This document shows positions 51,482-60,298 of a DNA stretch of 64,000 nucleotides, piece by piece. The first letter of the stretch is position 1. Each line of letters begins with the position of its first letter. The stretch is from positions 2,356,001-2,420,000 of the forward strand of contig NZ_CP091794.1 in assembly GCF_022024175.1 (NCBI RefSeq), in the 5' to 3' direction. A model generated the notes under the pieces. That model had not been told where the DNA came from and did not search any database. It saw nothing but the letters and a program-made list of their open reading frames with translations. A program made the position numbers and the translations under genes. This DNA comes from Prevotella communis. Lineage in GTDB: Bacteria > Bacteroidota > Bacteroidia > Bacteroidales > Bacteroidaceae.

Positions 51482-52453
51482 ATGATGAACAGACTACTAC
51501 AAACTATCATCTTTTCACTGCTGGCAGGCATCACGTATGCCGCCTCACCCTACGACAATCCCGATACGATTGTCGTGGCACGCGACGGCACTGGCCAGTT
51601 CCGTAACATTGCAGATGCCATCGAGGTGTGCCGCGCCTTCATGGACTATCACAAAGTTATCTACATCAAGAAAGGTACCTACAAGGAGAAAGTGATTATC
51701 CCACAGTGGGTGCAGAACATAGAACTCTGTGGCGAGAGTCGTGAGGAGACCATCATCACCTACGACGACCATGCCAACATCCTCTATCCGCCTACAGGCC
51801 TGGGGATGGGTACCTTCCGCACCTATACCGTCAGGGTGGATGCCAACCACATCACTTTCAAGAACCTGACGATAGAGAATAATGCCGCCCGTCTGGGACA
51901 GGCTGTGGCCCTGCATACACAAGGCGACTGCCTGAAATTCATCAACTGCCGTTTCCTGGGTCATCAGGACACCATCTATACGGGTATGGAGGGAACGCGC
52001 CTGTTCTTTGACCACTGCTATATCGAGGGCACCACCGACTTCATCTTTGGTCCGTCGACAGCATGGTTTGAGCAGTGCACCATTCATTGCAAGGCCAACA
52101 GTTACATCACGGCAGCATCAACGCCCAAGCATATCCCCTTCGGCTATATCTTCAACCAGTGCACCGTCACGACTGCAAACGATGTGCAGAAGGTCTATCT
52201 GGGTCGTCCATGGCGTGATTACGGCTACACCCTCTTCATGCATTGCAACCTGCCCAGGCAGATCCGTCCTGAGGGATGGCACCACTGGCAGAAAGAGCGC
52301 GAACAGACAGCCCGCTATCTGGAGTTCGAGAACACAGGTGAGGGCGCTGCAACAGACAAGCGCGTAGCCTGGAGCCGACAACTCACCAAGAAAGAAGCAA
52401 AAGCTATCACACTGGAGAAAGTGTTTCAGAGAAACGAAGAATGGCACCCATAA
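51482..52453 (+). CDS. Secreted pectinesterase (carbohydrate esterase family 8)
   Basis: 323 residues. Signal peptide about 1-21 (ending TYAA). The right-handed beta-helix contains QGDCLKFINCRFLGHQDTIYTG and IEGTTDFIFGPSTAWFEQC, with the two catalytic Asp in GHQDT and TDFIFG, and RPWRDYGYT with the substrate Arg. It demethylates pectin. It lies 5 bp after spoT in the same direction, but its terminator-containing end and secreted role suggest it is an accidental or weakly linked member of the operon. Confidence 0.9.
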   Translation: MMNRLLQTIIFSLLAGITYAASPYDNPDTIVVARDGTGQFRNIADAIEVCRAFMDYHKVIYIKKGTYKEKVIIPQWVQNIELCGESREETIITYDDHANILYPPTGLGMGTFRTYTVRVDANHITFKNLTIENNAARLGQAVALHTQGDCLKFINCRFLGHQDTIYTGMEGTRLFFDHCYIEGTTDFIFGPSTAWFEQCTIHCKANSYITAASTPKHIPFGYIFNQCTVTTANDVQKVYLGRPWRDYGYTLFMHCNLPRQIRPEGWHHWQKEREQTARYLEFENTGEGAATDKRVAWSRQLTKKEAKAITLEKVFQRNEEWHP

Positions 52454-52467
52454 GGATGCCATTTTTT
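52440..52467 (+). terminator. Terminator built into the end of the pectinesterase gene
   Basis: AATGGCA (52440-52446) pairs with TGCCATT (52457-52463), followed by T6. The pectinesterase stop codon TAA (52451-52453) lies in the loop. The T run touches the stop codon of the convergent merR gene. Confidence 0.8.
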
Positions 52468-52816
52468 ATTGCAACCCGTCAAGTTGCTTTTTCAGCGCCT
52501 GCAGGTCGTCACGCACGCTCATCAGGCGTGTCAGCACCTCGGCCTTCTTGTTGGCACCATCACGATTGGAGTTGATGATTTTCTTGGCAGCAGCCAACTT
52601 GAATCCACGCACCTTCACCAGGTTGTGGATCAGCTTAATCTGCTCAATATCCTTCTCGGTATACTGACGAACCTTACTGGGGCCAGCCGTCTTTGGTTTG
52701 AGATACGGAAATTCCGTCTCCCAAAAGCGCAAAGTGCTCTCGTTAAGGTCAAACATCTCAGCTACTTCCTTGATGGAATAGTAGAGTTTCAAGTTCTTAT
52801 TCAGATTCAGTGCCAT
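52466..52816 (-). CDS. MerR-family transcriptional regulator
   Basis: 116 residues from ATG 52816. The -7 box TATCTTTG (52845-52838) puts the RNA start near 52831, so the in-frame TTG at 52840 is not a start. HTH MerR (about 6-75; YSIKEVAEMFDLNESTLRFWETEFPYLKPKT), with the wing KVRQYTEKDIEQIKLI, then a short C-terminal coiled coil (RLMSVRDDLQALKKQL). No ligand domain, so it is a short member. Transcribed divergently from alaS. Confidence 0.87.
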   Translation of the reverse strand: MALNLNKNLKLYYSIKEVAEMFDLNESTLRFWETEFPYLKPKTAGPSKVRQYTEKDIEQIKLIHNLVKVRGFKLAAAKKIINSNRDGANKKAEVLTRLMSVRDDLQALKKQLDGLQ

Positions 52817-52837
52817 AAAAACATCATCATTTGGTTG

Positions 52838-52845
52838 CAAAGATA
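52838..52845 (-). promoter_or_regulatory. -7 box of the merR gene
   Basis: TATCTTTG on the minus strand, leader about 15 nt to ATG 52816. Confidence 0.6.
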
Positions 52846-52888
52846 CGAAATTATTCTAATTCCTCATCGATTTTTCGCAATTATTTTG

Positions 52889-52896
52889 TAATTTTG
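52889..52896 (+). promoter_or_regulatory. -7 box of alaS
   Basis: TAATTTTG, start near 52903 and leader about 26 nt. A -33 box is not clear. Confidence 0.45.
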
Positions 52897-52928
52897 CACA
52901 CAAAATTGAAAATAACCAAAGATTGATA

Positions 52929-55589
52929 ATGACTGCAAAAGAAATTCGCGACTCGTTCAAACAGTTTTTCGAGTCAAAACAGCACGCCATCGTGCCCTCT
53001 GCACCGATGGTTATCAAGGACGACCCCACGCTGATGTTCACCAACGCGGGTATGAACCAGTGGAAAGATATTATCCTGGGAACACGTGACCCAGAGCCAC
53101 GTCGCCGTGCCGATACACAGAAGTGTCTGCGCGTTTCAGGTAAGCATAATGACTTGGAGGAAGTAGGTCACGACACCTACCACCACACCATGTTCGAGAT
53201 GCTGGGTAACTGGAGTTTTGGCGACTACTTCAAGGAGGGTGCCATTGATATGGCATGGGAATACCTTGTCGACGTACTGAAGCTGAACCCCGAGGACCTG
53301 TACGTAACCGTATTCGAGGGTTCACCCGAAGAGAACATCCCTCGCGATGACGAGGCAGCCAAATACTGGTCTAAGCACGTGCCTGCCGACCACATCATCA
53401 ATGGTAACAAGCACGACAACTTCTGGGAGATGGGCGATACAGGTCCCTGTGGTCCCTGCTCAGAGATTCATGTTGACTCACGTACACCCGAGCAGCGCAA
53501 GGCCAGTGGCAAGAGCGGCCGTGAACTGGTAAACCAGGACGATCCTCAGGTTATCGAGATTTGGAACATCGTGTTCATGCAGTTCAACCGCAAGGCTGAC
53601 GGCTCACTGGAGCCCCTGTCAATGAACGTGATTGATACTGGTATGGGCTTTGAGCGCCTGGTCCGCATGATGCAGGGCAAGCACTCCAACTACGATACCG
53701 ACGTGTTCCAGCCTATCATCAAGGCCGAGCAGCAGATCACAGGTCTGAAATATACCACCTTCGAGGAGGAGACCGAGAACCCCATCAGTAAGGAGCAGGA
53801 CGATATCAACGTGGCTATGCGTGTTTGCGCTGACCACCTGCGTGCCGTTGCCTTCTCTATAGCCGATGGTCAGTTGCCCTCAAACGCCAAGGCTGGCTAC
53901 GTGATCCGTCGTATCCTGCGTCGTGCCGTACGCTATGCCTACACCTTCCTGGGTCAGAAGGAAGCCTTCCTTTACAAGCTCCTGCCTACCCTCGTTGAGG
54001 AGATGGGCGACGCCTTCCCAGAGCTGAAGGCTCAGCAGACCCTCATTGCCAAGGTGATGAAGGAAGAGGAAGACTCATTCCTCCGCACACTGGAGAAGGG
54101 TATCGGCATGCTCAACGACGCCATGGAGCAGCTCAAGGCCGAAGGTAAGAAGGAGCTCGACGGCGTACAGGCTTTCCGTCTGTTCGACACCTACGGATTC
54201 CCCTTGGACCTGACCGAGCTGATTTGCCGTGAGAACGGCTTCACCGTCAACGAGGAGCAGTTCAACACCGAGATGCAGAAACAGAAAGACCGTGCCCGCA
54301 ATGCCGCTGCCGTAGAGAACTCAGACTGGGTAGAGCTGCAGCCAGGCGAACAACAGTTCGTGGGCTACGACTATACAGAATACGAGTGCCGCATCCTGCG
54401 CTATCGCAAGGTGACCCAGAAGAAGAACGAGTTCTACGAGCTGGTACTCGATAATACGCCTTTCTATGGCGAGATGGGTGGTCAGGTAGGCGACCAGGGT
54501 GTTCTGGTTTCTGAGAACGAGACCATCGAGATTATCGATACCAAGCGCGAGAACGGCCAGAGCGTACATATCGTGAAGCAGTTGCCAAAGGATACCGCAG
54601 CCCAGTTTATGGCTTGCGTTGATACCGACAAGCGCGATGCTTCTGCTGCCAACCATACCGCTACCCACCTGCTCGACTATGCTTTGAAGCAGGTATTGGG
54701 CGACCACGTGGAGCAGAAAGGTTCATTCGTGAGCCCCGACACCCTGCGTTTCGACTTCTCACACTTCGAGAAAGTTACTGACGAGCAGTTGCGCGAGGTA
54801 GAGCGTATGGTCAACGACATGATTCGTCAGGACATCCACATCGACGAGCATCGTGACATGCCCTTCGACGAAGCCAAGAAACTCGGCGCTATCGCCCTCT
54901 TCGGCGAGAAGTACGGCGACAAAGTACGCGTGGTTCGCTTCGGTCCCTCATGCGAGTTCTGTGGTGGTGTTCACGCCAGCAGTACCGGCCGTATCGGCTT
55001 CTTTAAGATTATCTCTGAGAGCAGCGTTGCTGCCGGTATCCGTCGTATTGAGGCTAAGACAGGTAAGGAGTGTGAAGAGCTCCTGTATCAGACCGAGGAT
55101 ATGCTGCGTGCCGTGAAGGCTTTCTTCAATAATGCCAAGGATTTGCAGGGCGTTATCAAGAAATATATCGACGAGCATGACGCTATGAAGAAGGAAATCG
55201 AAGCCTTCCAGGCACAGGCTGTAGAGCGTACTGCCAAGCAGTTGGTAGAGAAAGCCCGCGAGGTCAACGGTGTGAAGGTGATCACCGCTGTGCTGCCCAT
55301 GGCTCCTGCAGCAGCCAAGGATTTGGCCTTCAAGATTCGTGCAGCCGTGGATAGTTCTCTACTCTGCGTACTAGGCACACATGCAGACAACAAGCCTCAG
55401 ATCTCTATCATGATGAGCGACGACATGGTGGCCGATCATAAGTTGAATGCTGGTCAGATGGTTCGCGAAGCAGCCAAGCTCATCCAAGGCGGCGGTGGTG
55501 GTCAGCCCCACTTTGCACAGGCTGGCGGTAAGAGTGTTGATGGCCTCAGCGCTGCTGTTGACAAGGTGATTGAATTAGCAAAACTATAA
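52929..55589 (+). CDS. alaS: Alanine--tRNA ligase
   Basis: 886 residues from ATG 52929, in line with the family. Class II core about 1-240 (motif 1 region [14 protein letters not shown], then [12 protein letters not shown] and motif 2 with [18 protein letters not shown]). The editing domain (about 560-730) has the zinc motif HTATHLL ... CGGVHAS. A C-terminal oligomerisation/DHHA1 domain ends with [14 protein letters not shown]. Charges tRNA-Ala and clears mischarged Ser/Gly. A 24-bp inverted repeat follows. Confidence 0.96.
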   Translation: MTAKEIRDSFKQFFESKQHAIVPSAPMVIKDDPTLMFTNAGMNQWKDIILGTRDPEPRRRADTQKCLRVSGKHNDLEEVGHDTYHHTMFEMLGNWSFGDYFKEGAIDMAWEYLVDVLKLNPEDLYVTVFEGSPEENIPRDDEAAKYWSKHVPADHIINGNKHDNFWEMGDTGPCGPCSEIHVDSRTPEQRKASGKSGRELVNQDDPQVIEIWNIVFMQFNRKADGSLEPLSMNVIDTGMGFERLVRMMQGKHSNYDTDVFQPIIKAEQQITGLKYTTFEEETENPISKEQDDINVAMRVCADHLRAVAFSIADGQLPSNAKAGYVIRRILRRAVRYAYTFLGQKEAFLYKLLPTLVEEMGDAFPELKAQQTLIAKVMKEEEDSFLRTLEKGIGMLNDAMEQLKAEGKKELDGVQAFRLFDTYGFPLDLTELICRENGFTVNEEQFNTEMQKQKDRARNAAAVENSDWVELQPGEQQFVGYDYTEYECRILRYRKVTQKKNEFYELVLDNTPFYGEMGGQVGDQGVLVSENETIEIIDTKRENGQSVHIVKQLPKDTAAQFMACVDTDKRDASAANHTATHLLDYALKQVLGDHVEQKGSFVSPDTLRFDFSHFEKVTDEQLREVERMVNDMIRQDIHIDEHRDMPFDEAKKLGAIALFGEKYGDKVRVVRFGPSCEFCGGVHASSTGRIGFFKIISESSVAAGIRRIEAKTGKECEELLYQTEDMLRAVKAFFNNAKDLQGVIKKYIDEHDAMKKEIEAFQAQAVERTAKQLVEKAREVNGVKVITAVLPMAPAAAKDLAFKIRAAVDSSLLCVLGTHADNKPQISIMMSDDMVADHKLNAGQMVREAAKLIQGGGGGQPHFAQAGGKSVDGLSAAVDKVIELAKL

Positions 55590-55606
55590 AAGGTATAGTG
55601 AAGAGT

Positions 55607-55681
55607 GAAAAGTGAAAAATTTGCTACCGCATATTGGGGATTTACCTCAAACATAAAGCGGTAGCAAATTTTTCACTTTTC
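55607..55681. repeat. 24-bp perfect inverted repeat between alaS and nadB
   Basis: GAAAAGTGAAAAATTTGCTACCGC (arm 55607-55630; 24 nt, given in two parts here: GAAAAGTGAAAA and ATTTGCTACCGC) and its exact reverse complement at 55658-55681, with a 27-nt loop. It lies between convergent genes and could be a bidirectional transcription terminator, but the stem is much longer than required. Confidence 0.65.
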
Positions 55682-55697
55682 TCTTTTCCTTTTACCC

Positions 55698-57284
55698 TTA
55701 CTTATCGTATGCGTGAGCCGGATAGTCAATGGTGTAATGCAGTCCCCTACTCTCCTTACGTTCCAGGGCAAAGCGAGTAATCAGATAGCCCACATTAATC
55801 ATATTGCGCAGTTCGCAGATATCCCTTGTGGCCTTCACGCGCTTAAAGAGGTTCTCCGTCTCCTCATAGAGCGTATCCAGGCGCACCCAGGCACGATGCA
55901 GACGCAGGTCGGAACGAACGATGCCCACATAGTTGGACATGATCTCGCCCACCTCCTTCACACTCTGGGTAATCAGCACCTTCTCCTCATTCGTCAGCGT
56001 ACCCTCATCATTCCATTCAGGCACCTTCTCGTTGAAGTCGTACAGGTCCACATGCTCCAGTGAGTGCTTGGCAGCAGCATCCGCATAGACCACGGCCTCA
56101 ATCAGTGAGTTGGAAGCCAAGCGGTTACCACCATGCAAACCAGTGCATGAGCATTCGCCGATAGCATACAGGCGCTCAATACTTGAACAACCGTTCAGGT
56201 CGACCTTGATACCACCGCACATATAGTGGGCAGCAGGACGCACGGGGATATAGTCCGTGGTGATGTCGATACCCATAGACAAGCATTTCTGGTAGATATT
56301 CGGGAAGTGACGACGAGTCTCGGCAGGATCCTTATGCGTGACATCCAGACACACATGGTCCAATCCGTGAATCTTCATCTCCTTATCGATGGCACGTGCC
56401 ACGATATCACGTGGAGCCAGCGACAGACGCTCGTCATATTTCTCCATGAAGCTCTCGCCGTTAGGCAGGCGCAGGATGCCGCCATAGCCACGCATGGCCT
56501 CCGTAATCAGGAAGGCAGGATGTGTCTCGCCTGGAGAATAGAGGGCTGTGGGGTGAAACTGCACAAACTCCATGTCGGCCACCGTACCCTTGGCACGATA
56601 GACCATAGCCTCACCATCACCCGTTGCAATGATGGGGTTTGTGGTGGTCTGATACACAGCCCCACATCCACCAGTACACATCAGCGTGACCTTCGACAGA
56701 TACGTGTCCACCTTCTCCGTCTCAGGGTTCAGCACATAAGCACCATAACAGTTGATATAGGGTGTGCGACGTGTCACCTTGGCACCCAGATGATGCTGAG
56801 TGATAATCTCCACTGCGAAGTGGTTCTCTCTCACCACGATATCAGGATTGCTTCTCACGGCAGCCATCAGTCCGCGCTGAATCTCAGCACCAGTATCATC
56901 AGCATGGTGCAGGATGCGAAACTCAGAGTGTCCGCCCTCACGATGCAGGTCAAACGTACCGTCTTCCTTGCGGTCGAAGTTGACGCCCCACTCCACCAGT
57001 TCCTTAATCTGTTCAGGAGCGTTTCTCACCACCTGCTCTACTGCAGCGCGATCACTGATATAGTCGCCTGCTATCATCGTGTCTTCGATATGCTTGTCGA
57101 AATCATCAACAGCCAGATTGGTAACCGAAGCCACGCCACCCTGTGCAAATGAAGTGTTGGCCTCATCGAGCGAGGTCTTACAGATAATGCACACCTTACC
57201 TTTCTTGGCGCGGGCCACCTTCAGGGCATAACTCATGCCAGCCACGCCAGCGCCTATAATCAGGAAATCATATTTGTAAACCAT
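55698..57284 (-). CDS. nadB: L-aspartate oxidase
   Basis: 528 residues from ATG 57284. The -7 box TACCTTTG (57311-57304) lies upstream, excluding an earlier frame to 57314. FAD-binding GxGxxG in FLIIGAGVAGMSYA (about 7-20), succinate-dehydrogenase-like HREGGHSEFRILH and the active-site RPAAHYMCGGIKVD. It oxidises L-aspartate to iminoaspartate for NAD synthesis. No nadA or nadC follows here. Confidence 0.9.
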   Translation of the reverse strand: MVYKYDFLIIGAGVAGMSYALKVARAKKGKVCIICKTSLDEANTSFAQGGVASVTNLAVDDFDKHIEDTMIAGDYISDRAAVEQVVRNAPEQIKELVEWGVNFDRKEDGTFDLHREGGHSEFRILHHADDTGAEIQRGLMAAVRSNPDIVVRENHFAVEIITQHHLGAKVTRRTPYINCYGAYVLNPETEKVDTYLSKVTLMCTGGCGAVYQTTTNPIIATGDGEAMVYRAKGTVADMEFVQFHPTALYSPGETHPAFLITEAMRGYGGILRLPNGESFMEKYDERLSLAPRDIVARAIDKEMKIHGLDHVCLDVTHKDPAETRRHFPNIYQKCLSMGIDITTDYIPVRPAAHYMCGGIKVDLNGCSSIERLYAIGECSCTGLHGGNRLASNSLIEAVVYADAAAKHSLEHVDLYDFNEKVPEWNDEGTLTNEEKVLITQSVKEVGEIMSNYVGIVRSDLRLHRAWVRLDTLYEETENLFKRVKATRDICELRNMINVGYLITRFALERKESRGLHYTIDYPAHAYDK

Positions 57285-57303
57285 ACAAATCAAATTAATG
57301 GTG

Positions 57304-57311
57304 CAAAGGTA
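57304..57311 (-). promoter_or_regulatory. -7 box of nadB
   Basis: TACCTTTG on the minus strand, start near 57297, leader about 13 nt. The region behind it (57318-57336) is made of AATTCAT repeats and shows no TTTG. Confidence 0.55.
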
Positions 57312-57386
57312 CAAAATAATTCATAATTCATAATTCTTTTTTCTAAAAAAGCGATAAAGGGGAGCCCATAATTCACAATAATTTTA

Positions 57387-57394
57387 TATCTTTG
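57387..57394 (+). promoter_or_regulatory. -7 box of dacB with near-leaderless mRNA
   Basis: TATCTTTG with start near 57400, three bases before the ATG at 57403. Confidence 0.55.
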
Positions 57395-57402
57395 CATCAA
57401 TT

Positions 57403-58623
57403 ATGAAGAAAAGAACTATTTTAGGCTTATTCTGGTTACTGTCAGTTTCGCTCTATGCCCAAACGGAACAGATAGTCAGCGAACCAGCCGCCACATCCGA
57501 CACTACCGAACTACAACTGCCCTGGCCTCAGCAGATGCAGAGCCAGCTGGACTCCATGATGCGCGACCCATTGCTGGACTATACCCAACTGGGGCTGATG
57601 GTATGGGACCTCACAGACGACTGTCAGCTGTTTGGCATGAACCAGCGACAGCTCCTGCGTCCTGCCTCTACCATGAAACTGGTCACGGCCATCACAGCTC
57701 TCGACTATCTGGGCACCAATTATCACTATACCACATCTTTATATTATAAAGGAGACATAACCGACCACACCCTTCAGGGTAACCTCTATTGCGTAGGTGG
57801 CCTCGACCCCTCGTTCTCCTATGGCGACCTTGACGCCTTTGCTCAGAGCGTCAAGCAGCAGGGTATAGACACCATCTGTGGCAGTATCATCGCCGACAAC
57901 ACGCTGAAAGACACCCTGAAATGGGGCGAAGGCTGGTGCTGGGACGACGACAACCCCACCCTGTCGCCACTTCTCGTAGATCGTAAGGACAACTTCCTCC
58001 TGCAGTTTATCAACGCCCTGTCACGCTATGATATCGTGCTGCAGGATATCACCATCAGGGAAGGTAAGGTTGACGAGGACGCCACCCTGCTGAGTCAGCA
58101 CAAAACCTCTATAGACCAGATACTGCTGCGCATGATGAAAGATAGTGACAACCTCTATGCCGAGTCGATGTACTATCAGATAGCCGCCCACAGCAACCAT
58201 CCAGGAAAGGCACTCTACGCCCAGCGTCAGGAGAAAGCCCTGATGGAACGTGCAGGACTGAACAGCAGTCGCTATAAACTGGCAGATGGCAGTGGACTGT
58301 CACTCTACAACTACATCTCTGCCGAGTGTCTCCTGCGACTTCTGCGCTATGCCTATCAACACAAGCCCATCTATCAACACCTGTTGCCCTCACTGCCTGT
58401 TGCCGGCGAGGACGGCACCCTCAAGAAGCGTATGCTCGATACCCATGCCGAAGGTAACGTGCAGGCTAAGACCGGCACCCTCACGGGCATCATCTCCCTG
58501 GCAGGCTATTGCACCGCCTCCAACGGCCATCGTCTCTGCTTTGCCATAATTAATCAGGGCGCACTCAGTGGCAAGGCTGCCCGCAATTTCCAAGATAAGA
58601 TTTGCGATATCCTCTGCGAATAA
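57403..58623 (+). CDS. dacB: D-alanyl-D-alanine carboxypeptidase/endopeptidase, PBP4 (S13) family
   Basis: 406 residues, slightly short for the family. Signal peptide about 1-20. SxxK nucleophile in RPASTMKLVTAIT (about S87-T-M-K90), SxN in MKDSDNLYAE (Ser-Asp-Asn), and KTG in QAKTGTLTGII. The inserted domain between SxxK and SxN is reduced compared with E. coli PBP4. Acts on peptidoglycan stem peptides in the periplasm. A bidirectional terminator follows. Confidence 0.88.
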   Translation: MKKRTILGLFWLLSVSLYAQTEQIVSEPAATSDTTELQLPWPQQMQSQLDSMMRDPLLDYTQLGLMVWDLTDDCQLFGMNQRQLLRPASTMKLVTAITALDYLGTNYHYTTSLYYKGDITDHTLQGNLYCVGGLDPSFSYGDLDAFAQSVKQQGIDTICGSIIADNTLKDTLKWGEGWCWDDDNPTLSPLLVDRKDNFLLQFINALSRYDIVLQDITIREGKVDEDATLLSQHKTSIDQILLRMMKDSDNLYAESMYYQIAAHSNHPGKALYAQRQEKALMERAGLNSSRYKLADGSGLSLYNYISAECLLRLLRYAYQHKPIYQHLLPSLPVAGEDGTLKKRMLDTHAEGNVQAKTGTLTGIISLAGYCTASNGHRLCFAIINQGALSGKAARNFQDKICDILCE

Positions 58624-58647
58624 ACCACAAGACAAAAGAGCATAAGA

Positions 58648-58676
58648 AAAGCCTGCCCAATGATTGAGCAGGCTTT
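58648..58676. terminator. Bidirectional terminator between dacB and the outer-membrane barrel
   Basis: AAAGCCTGC (58648-58656) and GCAGGCTTT (58668-58676), 9-bp stem, 11-nt loop. Confidence 0.85.
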
Positions 58677-58698
58677 CACTATTTTTATATGAGTGTTC

Positions 58699-59304
58699 TT
58701 AGAAGTTCACACCAAAGTTGATATACCATGCGCCATTGTGTGCAGCATCGTTGTCATCATCCAGAATGTTGGTCACACCAAACTTCAGACCTGTCTCCAG
58801 ATACAGCTTGTTGTACTCAGCACCGCAACCGAATTTGATACCTACATCAGGACGGTTGAAGCCACCATCGCTTGAGAATGAACCAGTGCTACCGGGCTTA
58901 ATCTTACCAGCAATACCCAGTCCGAAGGTAGGACCCAGATAAGGCAGCAGGGCGATCTCGTCAGTTACCTGCACGCCGTACTTAATCAGCAGAGGAATTT
59001 CCAGATAGTTCAGGTTTATCTCATCCTTACCATCCTTGGCACCCTGCATAGCAAAATAAAGACCAGACTCCAGGAATACAGGTGTAGCGTCGCTAACACG
59101 CAGACCCAGCACACCACCGATGTTCATGCCGGCCTTTGCACCGTAGCCATCAACATCACCGCTGATCCAACCTACGTTCAAACCAACGCGTGCACCATAA
59201 TATACAGTACTCTCACTCAAAGAAAAACCACCGCTGCTGTACTGAGCGAACGAAGGTGCTGCAAACAGCACGGCTACAATAGCCACTAAAAATTTCTTCA
59301 TCAT
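58699..59304 (-). CDS. Outer-membrane beta-barrel protein (porin family, OMP_b-brl_2 type)
   Basis: 201 residues, starting at one of two adjacent ATG codons. Signal peptide about 1-21 (ending SFAQ). Alternating hydrophobic strands with GARVGLNVG, MNIGGVLGLRVS, IPLLIKYGVQV and a C-terminal ...NFGVNF, whose last aromatic residue is typical of outer-membrane barrels. A PorT/OmpX-like small barrel with about 8 strands. Role unknown. Confidence 0.78.
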   Translation of the reverse strand: MMKKFLVAIVAVLFAAPSFAQYSSGGFSLSESTVYYGARVGLNVGWISGDVDGYGAKAGMNIGGVLGLRVSDATPVFLESGLYFAMQGAKDGKDEINLNYLEIPLLIKYGVQVTDEIALLPYLGPTFGLGIAGKIKPGSTGSFSSDGGFNRPDVGIKFGCGAEYNKLYLETGLKFGVTNILDDDNDAAHNGAWYINFGVNF

Positions 59305-59389
59305 TTCTTTTACTATTTAGGTTAATGTTTAAAACTAAGTGCAAAATAACAAGTTTTTTCTGAATTATGCAAGTTTTCTAAAGACTTTT

Positions 59390-60229
59390 TTACATCAGTG
59401 AGATAGTAAACAGATAAACCACTGCCGCAGGGATAGCCAGAAGTGAAGAATCGAAGCGGTCCAGCATGCCTCCATGACCAGGCAGGATATTGCCGCTGTC
59501 CTTGATACCCAGCGTGCGTTTCAGCAGACTCTCCACCAAGTCGCCCCAGGTGCCAAACACCACGACAGTAAGGCCCAGTCCAGCCCATTGCCACATATCC
59601 AAGTCGCTGTGCTGTTGAGTCTGTCCAAGCAGCCACCAAATCAGTATTGCCACGCCTACCACCAGCAAGCCACCACCGATGCTGCCTTCCCAACTCTTGC
59701 CTGGCGAAACCCTTGGGAAGAGCTTATGACGTCCCAGCAGCGACCCACAGAGGTAAGCGCCCGTATCGTTCATCCAGAGGAATATGAACACACTCAGGGG
59801 CAACACAAACGAATAGCTGCCTGCCTGGGGGAATGCCAGCACATTAAGCATAGAGAATGGCAGGGCGATATACATCTGTGGCAACATCGTGTAAGCCCAG
59901 TTGTTGATAGGATCCTTTGCCTTCAGGTATAGCTCTGCTATCAGCAGATAGACGATGGTTATCAGATAAGGTATAAACACAGTGTCCGTATTCACGTATC
60001 CGCTGCAGTGGCCTGCCATCGCCAGAAACAGATACACGCCTGCCACCGTCGAGATAAACTGGTTCACCTGCACATAGGGACGCTCGTTCACCAGTCCGCA
60101 GAACTCCCAGATAGTCAGGCCAGTGACCAGCGCAAACAGGAAGACCATTGCCATCGGATTCAGGAAACTGACCACGATAGCGGCGACGAAAAATACGCCT
60201 GTGATGGTTCTAACAATAAAGTTTTTCAT
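59390..60229 (-). CDS. cdsA: Phosphatidate cytidylyltransferase
   Basis: 279 residues from ATG 60229; the -7 box TATTTTTG (60258-60251) lies upstream and excludes the frame reaching 60283. Eight membrane helices are visible, and the family signature is present near the C-terminus (KRTLGIKDSGNILPGHGGMLDRFDS). It makes CDP-diacylglycerol from phosphatidate and CTP. Confidence 0.92.
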   Translation of the reverse strand: MKNFIVRTITGVFFVAAIVVSFLNPMAMVFLFALVTGLTIWEFCGLVNERPYVQVNQFISTVAGVYLFLAMAGHCSGYVNTDTVFIPYLITIVYLLIAELYLKAKDPINNWAYTMLPQMYIALPFSMLNVLAFPQAGSYSFVLPLSVFIFLWMNDTGAYLCGSLLGRHKLFPRVSPGKSWEGSIGGGLLVVGVAILIWWLLGQTQQHSDLDMWQWAGLGLTVVVFGTWGDLVESLLKRTLGIKDSGNILPGHGGMLDRFDSSLLAIPAAVVYLFTISLM

Positions 60230-60298
60230 ATTATTCACGTTTTCTTGGTGCAAAAATACAACATTTTTTTGAAAGTTGCACAATTACACCAAGAAAAT

